A stretch of 64,000 bases of DNA from Dactylorhiza incarnata (GCA_033032865.1 JAWHQI010000148.1:3801501-3865500), one strand, 5' to 3'; positions 41,814 through 52,093 are shown, counted from the first letter of the stretch. The notes: generated by a model not told the origin, from the letters alone. Numbers and translations are program-made.

Positions 41814-44445
41814 CATTGTCGTTTATGCCATATAAATGAGAAACGCATATCCAAGCTCCATAAAGATGGAATGTTGTACTCATTCGATTATGAATCTTTT
41901 GAGAGATGCGAGTCATGTTTATTAGGCAAGATGACAAATACTCATTTCACTAGTTATAATGAGAGGGCTGATGATCTCTTGGGTGTGATATATAGTGATG
42001 TATGCGGACCCATGAGTTCTATGGCTAGAGGTGGGTTCTACTACTTCGTTACATTCACTGATGATTTCAGTAGATACGGATACGTGTTTCTTATGAAGAA
42101 CAAATCCGAAACTTTTGAGAAGTTCAGAGTTTAAGAATGAAGTAGAGAACCAACTGGGAAAAAAGATAAAAGCACTCCGATCTGATCGAGGTGGCGAATA
42201 TCTAAGTCCTGAGTTTCGTGATCATCTGAGAGAATGTGGTATTGTATCACAACTCACTCCACCCAGAACACCACAACATAATGGTGTGTCTGAGAGGAGG
42301 AATCGTACTTTGTTGGACATGGTACGGTCAATGATGAGTCATGCAGATTTGCTCGTTTCCTTTTGGGGATTTGCTCTAGAGACTGCTGCTTTCACTTTAA
42401 ATCGCGCTCCAACGAAAATGGTTCAAAAGACACCATATGAGATGTGGACTGAGAAGCGTCCTAGTATGTCTTTCATTAAGATTTGAGGCTGTGAGGCATA
42501 CGTGCGACGTCAAATGCCTGACAAGATGGAGCCCAAATCTGATAAATGTTATCTAGTGGGGTATCCTAGGGAGACCAAAGGGTACTACTTCTACCTGCCG
42601 TCTGAGGGCAAAATGTTTGTTGCAAGGACATACATCTTTTTGGAGAAAGAGTTCTTGTCCAGAAAGACTGCAAAGGTAGAACTTGAAGAAGTTCATGAAC
42701 CACAAACTGAAGATGAACCTAGATTGGAACCTGAGCAAGGACTACAAATAGTTGTAGCTAGAGAGCCTCCTCAAGAAACACAAGTCCTATGTAGATCTGG
42801 TAGACCAAGATTTGAGCCTGAGAGATATGGATTTCTTGTGTCTCAAATATGTAATGTTTTGCTTATGGATCATGATGATGAGCCTGCAACCTACCAAGAG
42901 GCTCTGAATGGACCTGACTTCGAGAAGTGGCTTGAGGCCATGAAATCTGAAATACAAACCAAGTTTGGACATTGGTGGAACCACCTGAAGGGGTAAGGCC
43001 CATAGGGTGCAAGTGGATCTTCAAGAAGAAGACCGACATGGATGAGAATGTACAGACATTCAAGGACCGGCTGGTGGCTAAAGGTTTCAGGCAAATTCAT
43101 GGTATTGACTATGATGAGACCTTTTCCCCTGTTGCCATGATCAAGTTCATCAGAGTTCTACTTGCTATTGCTGCGTATTATGACTACGAGATCTGGCAAA
43201 TGGATGTCAAAACGGCTTTCCTTAATGGAAATCTCCTTGAGGAAGTGTATATAACACAACCCGAGGGTTTTGTATCTCCAAGTGAAGCCACTAAAATATG
43301 TAAGTTGAATCGTTCCATTTATGGATTGAAACAAGCTTCTCGAAATTGGAATCTGCGTTTTGATGAGAAAATTAAAGAGTTTGGTTTCATCAAGAACGAG
43401 GATGAGCCTTGTGTTTACAAGAGGATTAGTGAGAGCATTTTCATTTTCCTGATATTGTATGTAGATGACATACTGCTGATCGGGAATGATATTCCGACCC
43501 TGCAAACTGTTAAGAACATGCTAGGGGACTGCTTTTCTATAAAAGACTTGGGTGAAACGACTTATATACTTGGTATTAAGATCTATAGAGATAGATCGAA
43601 GAAGTTGTTGGTTGACCCAGAGTACATACATTGAGAAGGTGTTGAAACGGTTCAACATGCTTGAGTCCAAGAAGGGATTCTTGCCCATGTCACATGGTGT
43701 GAGTCTTTCTAAGGACCAGTGTCCTAAATCTTTGGAAGATAAGGACCGCATGAAGTTGATTTCATATGCTTCCGCAATTGGATCAATCATGTATGCAATG
43801 TTGTGTACTCGACCCGATGTCTCATATGCTTTGAACATGACGAGCAGGTATCAGTCTGATCCTGGTGATGGTCACTGGATAGCTGTCAAGAATATCCTGA
43901 AGTATTTGAGAAGGACAAATGATGTATTCTTGGTGTTTGGTGGAGAGGAAGAGCTCGTTGTAAAAGGGTTACACAGATGCTAGCTTCCAGACTGATAGAG
44001 ACGATTCAAAGTCCCAATCAGGTTTTGTATTTTGCCTAAATAGAGGAGCTGTAAGCTGGAAGAGTTCCAAGCAAAAGACAGTTGCTGATTTTACGACTGA
44101 GGCCGAGTATATCGCTGCTGCAAATGCGACGAAGGAGGCTGTTTGGATTAGGAAATTCATCACCGAGCTTGGTGTAGTTCCTAACATTGTTGATCCCGTA
44201 GTTCTCTACTATGACAACAATGATGCTATTGCACAAGCTAAGGAACCTAGATCTCATCAGCGCTCCAAACACAGACTTCGGCGGTTCCATCTTATACGAG
44301 AGATTGTCGATCGAGGAGATGTGAGCATATGCAGAGTACCGACTGAAGATAATATTGCGGATCCACTAACGAAGCCTCTTGCACAGAGAAAGCATGATGG
44401 TTATACTAGATCAATGTGTATTAAATACCTGAAAGATCATTTCTA
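41814..44445 (+). pseudogene. pol: Copia E pol: integrase, RT and RNase H with several breaks
   Basis: In order: pre-integrase HCRLCHIN; integrase with YSDVCGPM, LRSDRGGEY and NGVSERRNRT (all three catalytic residues); linker; RT with MDVKTAFLNGN and catalytic LYVDDILLIG at about 43460; RNase H to about 44445. Breaks are a stop at 41811, a frameshift near 42125, a Trp-to-stop change at 42484 before GCEAYVRR, a deletion near 42955 in the RT start, and frameshifts near 43610 and 43970. Element C, the related copy, preserves the sequence lost near 42955, which confirms that deletion. Confidence 0.88.
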
Positions 44446-45405
44446 GTGGGAGTCTTATTGATTAATTTATATATTTGTCGGTTGTTGTTTATTCATGTGA
44501 TGAATGGAGTACTCTATATTTTATTTTACATTTATGACAAGTTCTTATTATTATGTCTTCTGTTTCTATTTGATAGATTAATTAGCATAATTAATGCTCT
44601 TAGAATGTTTGCTTCCATAGGAATTCAAGTGCGTGACTTGAATGTGATGGCCTATGTTGAATTAGAAGCTTTATTCTTAAAAGGTCCCTAGTGGGCTTAT
44701 CATCTTAGAAGTTGAAGGGCGATGATGATACATTAAGACTAGCATGTGCGTTGACTGATAACCGGTTCTCACAGGTCATGATATTGTGATATCAAGTCAT
44801 CACATGGGTACTTGTTAGTGAACAAGTTGTACTGGACAGACCCACGTTGAAACTACTTTGTGGGTTGTTATATGAACGTGTCACAAGTAGGTCTCAACTG
44901 ACAATGCTGTTTGTAGTTCTTTGACCTGAAGTCACAACATTCATCAAGTGAGGAAGAACGTACTTTGATGCCATCTAAAGTCTTCCTTGAGAAAGGTTGA
45001 TGATAAGGGTGGTTATTGGGTATGTTACGAATCATTTGGGTGTTTGTGTGTGGACATAAATGGAATTTGTCCTCTTATATGACATGAGTTACATCCATGG
45101 GCCTCTTGATGGAATGAGACTGAGAAATGCATGACCATGCTTGGTTGAGTCAATATATGATATTGAGCTCACTAATTTTAGTTAGTCTATTCTAGATCAG
45201 GAAACTAGGATTGAACAATCATGAGGGTGACACGGTCCTTGCCTCTAGTTCTATCCGGATGTAAGGGACAAAGAGACTTGACAACACTGATACATTGGTC
45301 AAGACAGGCTTGTTGAGTTATGAACTCTTATTGCTTGGGTAGCAATGATGTATTGCTAGATGCCGCTCATTGTTTGTGAGACTTTTGTTTGATACGTTCA
45401 AGATC
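44446..45405 (+). other. Copia E segment between pol and the 3' LTR
   Basis: About 960 bp of non-coding sequence, unusually long for a Copia. The first part is shared with element C (5099-5330), so it belongs to the family and is not a later insertion. No ORF is recognised. Confidence 0.75.
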
Positions 45406-45416
45406 AAGTGGGAGAC
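45406..45416 (+). other. Polypurine tract of Copia E
   Basis: AAGTGGGAGAC immediately precedes the 3' LTR start TGTTGGTGTTTC. Confidence 0.85.
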
Positions 45417-46469
45417 TGTTGGTGTTTCTAAGGTGATCTGGAAGTGATCAAACATTTAGTCTCACTGCCAACGCGATATGAGCCTATGTGATTACACACA
45501 AGAGTGTTTGGAGAAGTTGGAGAAAGAATTGTGTTGGCCTTACTCATATTGGATATGAGTGAAAGACCAATCTTATGACTTATTGGAGTTGGGTCGAGTC
45601 AACTGAATGCTCCACAGGTATTGTGAATATTGTATGGAGCGTGTTGACAAGTTTTTGAGTCGAGTGGTCGAGAGTGTCTCGACGACTCTTACTTCAGTTC
45701 GTCGAATGACGATTTTATGATTACACGACGAAATCATAATGACTCGACGAATTTATGATTACTCGACGAACTCGACGGATTCATGACTCGACGAATTTAT
45801 GATTACTCGACGAATCATTTGTTACTCGACGAATTTCTTAGTGAAAGGTTCACTCAACGAATTCTGTTTTACTCGACGAATTCAGTTTGTTACTCGACGA
45901 ATTTCTTCAGTGAAAGGTTCACTCGACGAATTATGTTTACTCCAATGTAAGTCGTGGGTGTGCGGATAGTCTCTCTCTCGCCTGGTTATAAATGCTACAC
46001 GATTTCATACCCTAAAGTGCGATCTCCTTTTGCGAAGGAACGAGAACGACGGAAGAGTTCCGCAAAAGCTTCCGACGGAAGAGTTCCGACCGGCCGATCC
46101 TGCCGCCGCCGCCGCTTCTCCCTGTCGTCGGACCTAGCAGTCCATGAGAGACGTTGAGGGCTGTTCTTCTCTGACCTAGTTCTTGTGCGACAAGAAGCTA
46201 GGGTTCTTCATCGCTCGTGTGGACTCCCATAGAGGCGCCAATACTTTTCAGCGCTTGGGGCTCAACGATCGTTCTTCGGGATCTCATTTGTGGAGCACCT
46301 TTGTTGAGTATTGACTCAATCCCCTTCAGGTATTGCAATGTGTTGCTTCTCCTATTTCTTGATTCATGAAATCGCTAGTTCCTTGAACTGTTTTGGGTTG
46401 TTCTTGTTCGTTATTTCCGCTGCGCATATGTGATATGCTGTCTACATGTGATGTATAGAAAACCCAACA
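45417..46469 (+). repeat. 3' LTR of Copia E (1053 bp)
   Basis: Starts TGTTGGTG, ends ACCCAACA, and is followed by GCTTC at 46470-46474. It is about 45 bp longer than the 5' LTR, mainly from extra repeat units at 45723-45935. A short 67-codon ORF at its 3' side (MGVRIVSLSPGYK) occurs in both LTRs but has no recognised function. Confidence 0.9.
45723..45935 (+). repeat. ACTCGACGAA motif array in the 3' LTR of Copia E
   Basis: Eight exact copies and at least three variants, including a tandem ACTCGACGAACTCGACGG not present in the 5' LTR. Confidence 0.8.
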
Positions 46470-46474
46470 GCTTC

Positions 46475-47293
46475 CGCTTCAGGTTCATCTTGAAGAACCC
46501 CTCCCGCAGCCCCACCATGAAGGCAAGCTGGAGGGTGAACCCAGAGACCTCCTGGATGAGCAGGACCTCCTCCTTGAGTCGGTCCACGTAGTAGGCCAGC
46601 GACTCCCCTGGTCCCTGCTTGATCTTGAAGAGCGCTTCGACATCTTTCTTCCTCCTCTTCGAGGTCGAGAAGCATAGCTAAAAGCTACGACGCAGATCCT
46701 CGAACGCATAGATCGACCCCACTGGGAGGTGGTGAAACCAGTTCCGCACCTTCTCCTTCAAGGTAGTGGCAAAAAGTCGGCATTTGAAAGCATCCGACAT
46801 ATGCCGAATGGAGACCGTATCCTCAAACCATTGCAGGTGTTGGACGGGGTCATCTTTGCCGGTGTAGTAGTCCATATCCGGCTCTCTGAAACCTTCTGGA
46901 ACGGGCGCCGAATGCACCAGCTCGCAGAACGGGCTTCCTCCGCTCATCGTTCTCGCCTGCCCCACTCATCCCACGAGTTCACCCACCGGGCTCGCACTCG
47001 CCGGGCTGGGGAACAACTCTCGCCCTGCTAGATCTCGCCCTGCTAGATCTCGCCCCGGCGCCTCGCTGACATGCTCCTTGCCGGGCCTCTGCCCCGGGGC
47101 GTTCTCTCCTACCCCCGGTAGCGGGACGACCTTGTGCCGCTGGGGTTGCGAACTCGCCCCGCGTCGCTGCTAAGGCGAGGTTGATCGTCTCGAGCACCTC
47201 CCTTCGAAAATCCGCCAGCATCCCCACCGTTGCTGGCGAGCCAGATGGTGGCGAACCGCCACAGCCGGCATCTCGCTCGTCCTCTCCAGACAT
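46475..47293 (-). pseudogene. gag: Gypsy gag, 5' part, frameshifted
   Basis: Begins at an ATG at 47291-47293 (MSGEDERDAG) and continues, after a frame change near 46970, with FCELVHSAPVPEGFRE, YTGKDDPVQHLQWFED and CRLFATTLKEKVRNWFHHLP, the standard Gypsy capsid pattern (DP..HL..FE, then CR.F..TL...A..WF). A further frame change near 46690 leads into YVDRLKEEVLLIQEV and EGFFKMNLKRK, where it stops at the Copia E insertion. It is a remnant. Confidence 0.8.
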
Positions 47294-47351
47294 GTTGCCT
47301 CCTTGGGAATTTCTTGTACTAGCTGCGGTCCATGCTCACAACACCAAAAAT

Positions 47352-47919
47352 GTTGGAACCGAGATTTGGCTCAACGAAGAGTTCGGACCCCTAAGAGGGG
47401 CATCTAGCACTTACTGATTCTGCAGAGGAACATGACCGAAGATTTATAATTAAACACCGACCCTTGGCTGCTGCGAGCAGGTCTCACCACAAACCCGGAA
47501 GATCTTAGAGCGCTTCCCCTCCTAAGCCAAAGCTGAAGCAGGGCACCTTGGAGAGCCTGAGGAGCTAACCAAAGATGTCCTTAGGAGGAAGAAGCCAAAG
47601 ATCTGGATCCTCTCCAAAGGTGCCATTCAGGGTCTATATATAGTTTTTTCTCTTCTGGTCTGCAAATAGCGTAACTCCGTCCTTTAGTTTTAGTGTTTTA
47701 CTAATCGCACACCAAACTGGTCTGCTAACAGCCAAACTCCGCTGTTCTGAAGGGCTATCGGTAGCTCATTAAGGGTCTCTAGGTAAATTCACCTCTAGGC
47801 CCCACAGGGCGAGTGGCCCGCAAAGGCGCCACTCGCCAGCCTTCCCGCGAGCCGGGCTCGCGAGATTTCACTATGCATCCAAAAGCCTGGGAGGGCCAGT
47901 GCTTGATGAAGAATGTGCT

Positions 47920-47956
<37 letters not shown>

Positions 47957-48197
47957 TTTCTACCAGCCTGAGTCGCTTACGCGAGGCGGCGAGCCCTCAC
48001 TTGCCTCGCCGTTGCTAAATGCACCCCAAAGAAGCGAGCATACACTCGCCTCGTCCTCGCCCTACGCTCCTCGCAAGGAGGTGATTCTGGCTCGCCTCGC
48101 CTTCGCGACCCGCTCCTCGCAAGGCGGCGAGCCTTTCTTGCTTCGCTTGTGCCCGATTCTCAATTTTACCCTTCGGCGAACACGGGGTTGTACAACA
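47352..48197 (-). repeat. LTR of the Tat-like Gypsy (about 846 bp)
   Basis: Plus strand starts TGTTGGAACCGAG and ends GTTGTACAACA, so it has TG...CA ends. It contains a TATATATAG box at about 47635, a 35-base C run and GC-rich repeats of CTCCTCGCAAGG type at 48065-48125. Only one copy is present, so the borders are inferred from ends only. Confidence 0.6.
47922..47956. repeat. Homopolymer run of 35 C
   Basis: Uninterrupted C run inside the LTR. Its exact length is unreliable in any assembly. Confidence 0.9.
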
Positions 48198-48625
48198 CCA
48201 GTGCCATTTCTAGCATCATCACCAGTATCGTTCTAGGTGTCTATAACAACAATAATGCCTCTGTGCCTTCTTCAGCACTGACTTCCTCTACTCCGACTCC
48301 GATATCTTCAGCACCTTCACTAGCTTCGGTTGCACCATCCTCGGTATCATCGTCAACATTGTCTTTAGCAAATACCTTCTCCAGCTTCCACAACAGTATT
48401 ACCCTTGAGTCAGTTTATTGTTCATACAAGGATCCTAACCCACTATATCAGGACACCATCAGAACTAGAGGGATTCACCTCGGCTTCAGACGAGAACACG
48501 CTTATCTTCATTCACAGAGTCAAATGCTTTCAAAGCGGGGGGAATTGATGGAGATCACAACGCATGTGTCTACAAGTCTACAACATGATCAGAGCTGCCA
48601 TTTTGTGTGGATCAACGATCCATGA
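48149..48625 (+). other. Unrecognised Ser/Thr-rich open frame
   Basis: A 158-codon frame that starts inside the LTR, so its real start is unknown. The first half is low-complexity Ser/Thr/Pro/Ala; the second half (YKDPNPLYQDTIRTRGI, GFRREHAYLHSQ) is more complex. It ends at 48623-48625. A purine tract (AAAGCGGGGGGAAT, 48531-48544) lies within its end, so it may be the 3' end of another LTR element's coding region. I do not recognise it. Confidence 0.35.
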
Positions 48626-48900
48626 TTTTTTTTTGGAATTTTCTTTTAATGTATTTTATGTCCGTCGTGACCGGAGAATCATGATTGTCCATGTTGACAC
48701 CTTAATCTATAAATAGGGATAGATGACTCAATTAGAAGGATCGAAAGTTGAAGAAGAGAATTCCTCCTTTAGGTTATCCGGTGTTGAAGCCGTAGCCTAG
48801 GTGCGAAGCCTAGGAAATTCCCTCCCCTCTCCTTGGCCGGCCCCTCCTGCACCCTTTTCCCATTTTCCGGCGACTACCATCACCACCGGCCAGCAGCCCC
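48545..48900 (+). repeat. LTR-like segment with TATA box
   Basis: Follows the purine tract, begins TGATGGAGATCAC and has CTATAAATAGGGATAG at about 48709, then a pyrimidine-rich stretch. It resembles a single LTR or 5' region, but no partner copy exists in the window. Confidence 0.35.
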
Positions 48901-49924
48901 CTCCCCTTCACCACCTGCCACCTCCACTCATCCCCACTACCCATTTATCTACCTATAACTTCCATAACTCCTAATTAACTACGTTTCCACTGCCTATAAT
49001 CAGCCATTATCCCCATAACTGCCACCTTCCGCACTAAATCTACAACAAAACCACTTAAACTCCTCACTATTCAGCCGGTTTTCCCTGTAACTATCAACCC
49101 TGCGCTGCGCACAACCGACAACACCTCCTAACTGAACCCTCTCTTATGCTTACTTCCCAATTTTCCACTTCTCACATCCATGTCTCTTCCCTATCCCGAA
49201 AAGTAATTCCAAGGCATCTCCTCTAGCCCATCACTAAATTTCCTACTGATTGTGCGTCAACCCTTTAAAACAACATCCCACTAGCAAGTGATATTCCCCT
49301 CCTCTTTCCTAATGCCACACATCTAAAACATCTCTGCCGAGAGAATTGCTGCAACTTTCTCCCACTTTCTTGGTAGTTATAGCCAAATGCCTTCTCTCCC
49401 ACCATTCAACAGGCCAGAGACTCCACCATCCACTTCTAGTGAACCCAAATGAAACCCCATAACCTTACTACCCACTGATTCCCCTCCCTGATTGCCTCTG
49501 GAAATTAACTCCAGCATCTAAAATTTATAAGGAGCACTCCTGACAAATTTGTATTATTTGCTTACAATGCCTCTTACACTATATTGACACACACATACAC
49601 ACATGGGATGATCTAGTAGATTACAAAATAAACTATACAAGAAATATGCTAAATAATAATCCACACGTGTTACTTTTCACATTTTCTAGTTTTACAAATG
49701 TAGTTTTGTAGAGACACATTAAAATAATAATCCAACAGATTAGAATTTACTAAATAATAATCCAACACATACTGACATTTTGATGTTCCTTACAAGTATT
49801 ATTTTGATAGCCTACTTTTAGGTTTTCTTTCTTGTTGTTTTTTATATTTGAAAGTAGTTTCCTAGATAATATTTTATCTCCATTTCTCTATTTCTTTTTT
49901 TTATATTTATTTATGGATTGACAG
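48901..49924. other. Residual SKI2 intron sequence
   Basis: C-rich then AT-rich sequence without recognised genes. It ends with a T-rich tract and the acceptor GACAG for the SKI2 exon at 49925. Confidence 0.5.
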
Positions 49925-50393
49925 GATGATGATCACTTACTAGGGGTTATCGTTAAAACACCATCTGCAACATATAAAAAGTACGTTGTTCTAGTGTTGA
50001 CAACAGATATGGCCTCATCTTTGCAATCTTCAACAACCGCATTGACCAAGTTGCAAGTGAAAGAAACTTGCGGTTCTCCACAAGGTTATTTCATTGAACC
50101 TAAAGGAAAGAGGGGCATGGATGATGAATATTGTACATCTCTTACTTCCCGAAAAGGCTCTGGTATAATAAATATAAAGTTGCCTTTCCGTGGCAATGCT
50201 GCTGGGATGAACTATGAAGTTAGAGAACTTGAAAATAATGATTTTGTGGGTATTTGCGGTTGTAAAATAAAGATTGATCAATTATGGCTTCTTGAGGTCC
50301 CCAAGGATGCAGCTTACTCAAAAACTGTTCAACAGTTGTTAGAAAGTAAGCCAGGTGGAACTAAGTATCCATTACTCCTTGATCCAGTAAAAG
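49925..50393 (+). CDS. SKI2: SKI2 DExH-box RNA helicase, internal exon
   Basis: A 469-nt exon, acceptor GACAG (49920-49924), donor GTATGG at 50394. It reads from phase 0 as DDDHLLGVIVKTPSATYKKY, then QGYFIEPKGKRGMDDEYC, RKGSGIINIKLPF, ICGCKIKIDQLWLLE and YSKTVQQLLESKPGG, ending LDPVK plus one base. These match the SKI2 insertion domain (beta-barrel and second stalk strand) directly after the exon at 10430-10583. All 156 codons are open. The next expected exon was not found before the window ends, so the following intron is also long (at least 13.6 kb). Confidence 0.88.
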
Positions 50394-50654
50394 GTATGGA
50401 AAGTTGCATTGCATAAAACGAATATTTTTTTTTTCAACATTCTCAGGTTTTTCAACATTTTTTTATATATATTTTCTCAATTTGTCTGCCAGAAGTGAAT
50501 TGTTAGTTGTGTAGTATAAGAATACATCTAGTGTTTTGATGAATTTCATCTCTTTATCGTGCAATGATGTCATCATCATCTGTGTCGATTGGGCATCTGC
50601 AACGTCGAGCACATCATTGTAAATGTAGGAAAAGGCTTTTATTAATATTCAGTA
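50394..50654 (+). other. SKI2 intron and part of an old Copia LTR
   Basis: AT-rich sequence after the donor. Its 3' part may belong to the LTR of the degenerate minus-strand Copia at 52145-52870, into which the small LTR element inserted. Confidence 0.45.
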
Positions 50655-50659
50655 GTTTG

Positions 50660-50823
50660 TGTTGAGATTATTAGTTGAGATTATTATATTAAGCTATTTG
50701 TATGTGTATGTGGGTTAGTCCCACATTGTGCGTGTGAGGTATGTGTGTCCCTTGTAATCATATTTATAGCCCCCCTTTGTGGATGTATGCATCAACTTGT
50801 TATTTCCCTTATTAATTTCTACT
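50660..50823 (+). repeat. 5' LTR of the small non-autonomous element
   Basis: TGTTGAGATT to AATTTCTACT, with the TATTTATAGCCC box at about 50764. One difference from 51930-52093 (TAGTTGAG versus TAGTTTAG). Confidence 0.95.
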
Positions 50824-51918
50824 TGGTATCAGAGCCAGGTTCCCGCATGCCCTAACTTTTTTTCTGGTTCGCCGCTTCCTCTTTGCTCTCGCTCGATCTC
50901 GAGCCGCTCCGACCCCCCCCCCCCCCCCCTTCTGATCCCGTCTCCATCCTGCGCCGCTGCTAGGGATCCCGACGAGGCGTCTCCTGTCCGCTCCCGTCGA
51001 AGGAATGGCCTCCTGATTCCATCGACGGGAGTGGCTCCTCTTTCTTTCTCCCGCGTCCTCTACTGCTCCCGCTGCCGCGATGACGTCTATTGTGCTCGCT
51101 GCCATCGACAACGTCTGCGACCTGGCGTCGTTCCCGTCTGCATCATCGACGGTGGATCCCCTCGGCTCCGTCGTTCCCGTCTGCATCATCGACGGAGGAT
51201 CCCGTCGGCTCCTGTGCTCCCGCTTGCTGCCACTGAGTCCGACCAGTCCTGCTGCTGCTTCTCCCGTCGACGACTGCTACTGATTCTCCCGCCGCCTCCT
51301 AATGCTGCTCCAGATGCCTCTCCCTCATTCTTCTGAAGATTACAGTGGATTCCTGCAGTCGTATGCCCTTCGGGGGTGCTGATCTCGCGTCGTAGTCACT
51401 CTGTTTTTGCTGTTTTTGAAGTTCTTCTGTGTCTTTAAATGTATGTTGTTCGTATTTACTTTGTTTGGTCTAGTTTTTGCCTATATGCACGTGTATTCCA
51501 CGTGAAGGGGAGTGTTTGGGATGTGGGCGACCCGGATAATCTTTCCCGTTGTTTGCCTTAGTCCCACACGGCCTCTAGGCTTATGTCGTGTGTTGTTTGT
51601 CTCCCCAAGTTTTTCCTTGATGATTGGTAGGTGGTATGGCATTTGGTGGTTTTCTCTTATCCCCGCGGTCACGAAGATTTGTGTGTGAGGTGTTATCCCC
51701 GCAGTCTCGTTGATTCGTGTGTGTGGTGTTATCCCCGCGGTCACGTAGATCTGTGTGAGAGGTGTTATCCCCGCAGTCTCGTGGATTCGTGTGTGTGGTT
51801 TCTTTCCTGTATGTGTACCGTGTGTGGGAGGATCCCCGGTCACCCGTTTGTCCCACATTTGCCTGCCACCTTTACCTTTTTCCATTGATGTTGCCAAGAT
51901 GGAGGTTTCCCCTCCATC
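50824..51918 (+). other. Interior of the small non-autonomous element
   Basis: Primer-binding site, then GC-rich non-coding sequence with a 17-base C run (50913-50929), a repeated CCCGTCTGCATCATCGACGG block at about 51132 and 51177, and a four-unit tandem repeat at 51655-51800. Open frames on both strands here follow repeat composition and match no retroelement protein. Confidence 0.8.
51655..51800 (+). repeat. Four-unit tandem repeat, about 35-37 bp per unit
   Basis: Units start TTATCCCCGCGGTCACG or TTATCCCCGCAGTCTCG and alternate between these two variants, so the higher-order unit is about 73 bp present twice. Confidence 0.85.
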
Positions 51919-51929
51919 TTGAGGGGGAG

Positions 51930-52093
51930 TGTTGAGATTATTAGTTTAGATTATTATATTAAGCTATTTGTATGTGTATGTGGGTTAGTCCCACATTGTG
52001 CGTGTGAGGTATGTGTGTCCCTTGTAATCATATTTATAGCCCCCCTTTGTGGATGTATGCATCAACTTGTTATTTCCCTTATTAATTTCTACT
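51930..52093 (+). repeat. 3' LTR of the small non-autonomous element
   Basis: Pairs with 50660-50823 and is followed by GTTTG at 52094-52098. Confidence 0.95.

Larger units (their letters stand above)
29040..46469 (+). mobile_element. Copia element E, with a Tekay-like Gypsy inside its 5' LTR
   Basis: Plus-strand Copia with about 1-kb LTRs, GCTTC target-site duplication, primer-binding site (39405) and polypurine tract (45406-45416). Its 5' LTR is split after 28 bp (29040-29067) by the Gypsy at 29068-38418 and resumes at 38424. Without the insert the element is about 8.07 kb. Gag is open, pol has several breaks. Copia C is a second copy of the same family. Confidence 0.92.
46475..48197 (-). 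mobile_element. Tat-like Gypsy fragment: 5' LTR and partial gag
   Basis: Minus-strand Gypsy with its 5' LTR (47352-48197), a short leader and the first part of gag. Gag ends at the Copia E insertion site, and the sequence on the other side (below 29034) does not continue it, so the remainder had been lost. Assignment to the Tat group rests on gag style and is tentative. Confidence 0.75.
10584..49924 (+). other. SKI2: Giant SKI2 intron of 39.3 kb filled with nested retroelements
   Basis: Bounded by donor GTAAGT at 10584 and acceptor GACAG at 49920-49924, preceded by a T-rich tract. The two exons join without frame change into contiguous SKI2 sequence, so I infer that they are consecutive. The intron holds an old Copia, Copia F, a Reina-like Gypsy with a nested Copia, Copia E with a nested Tekay-like Gypsy, and a Tat-like Gypsy fragment. 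Confidence 0.75.
50660..52093 (+). mobile_element. Complete 1434-bp non-autonomous LTR retrotransposon (TRIM/LARD-like)
   Basis: Two 164-bp LTRs with one difference, a GTTTG target-site duplication (50655-50659 and 52094-52098), primer-binding site TGGTATCAGAGCC at 50824-50836 directly after the 5' LTR, and polypurine tract TTGAGGGGGAG at 51919-51929. The 1.1-kb interior has no gag or pol. It is larger than a typical TRIM and looks like a deletion derivative dependent on a partner's proteins. Confidence 0.95.

Noticed and set aside
51481..51897. Minus-strand repeat protein frames in the small LTR element
   Set aside because: The THTGKK and DRGDNT-type repeats simply translate the 35-37 bp DNA tandem repeat; no start context or homology.
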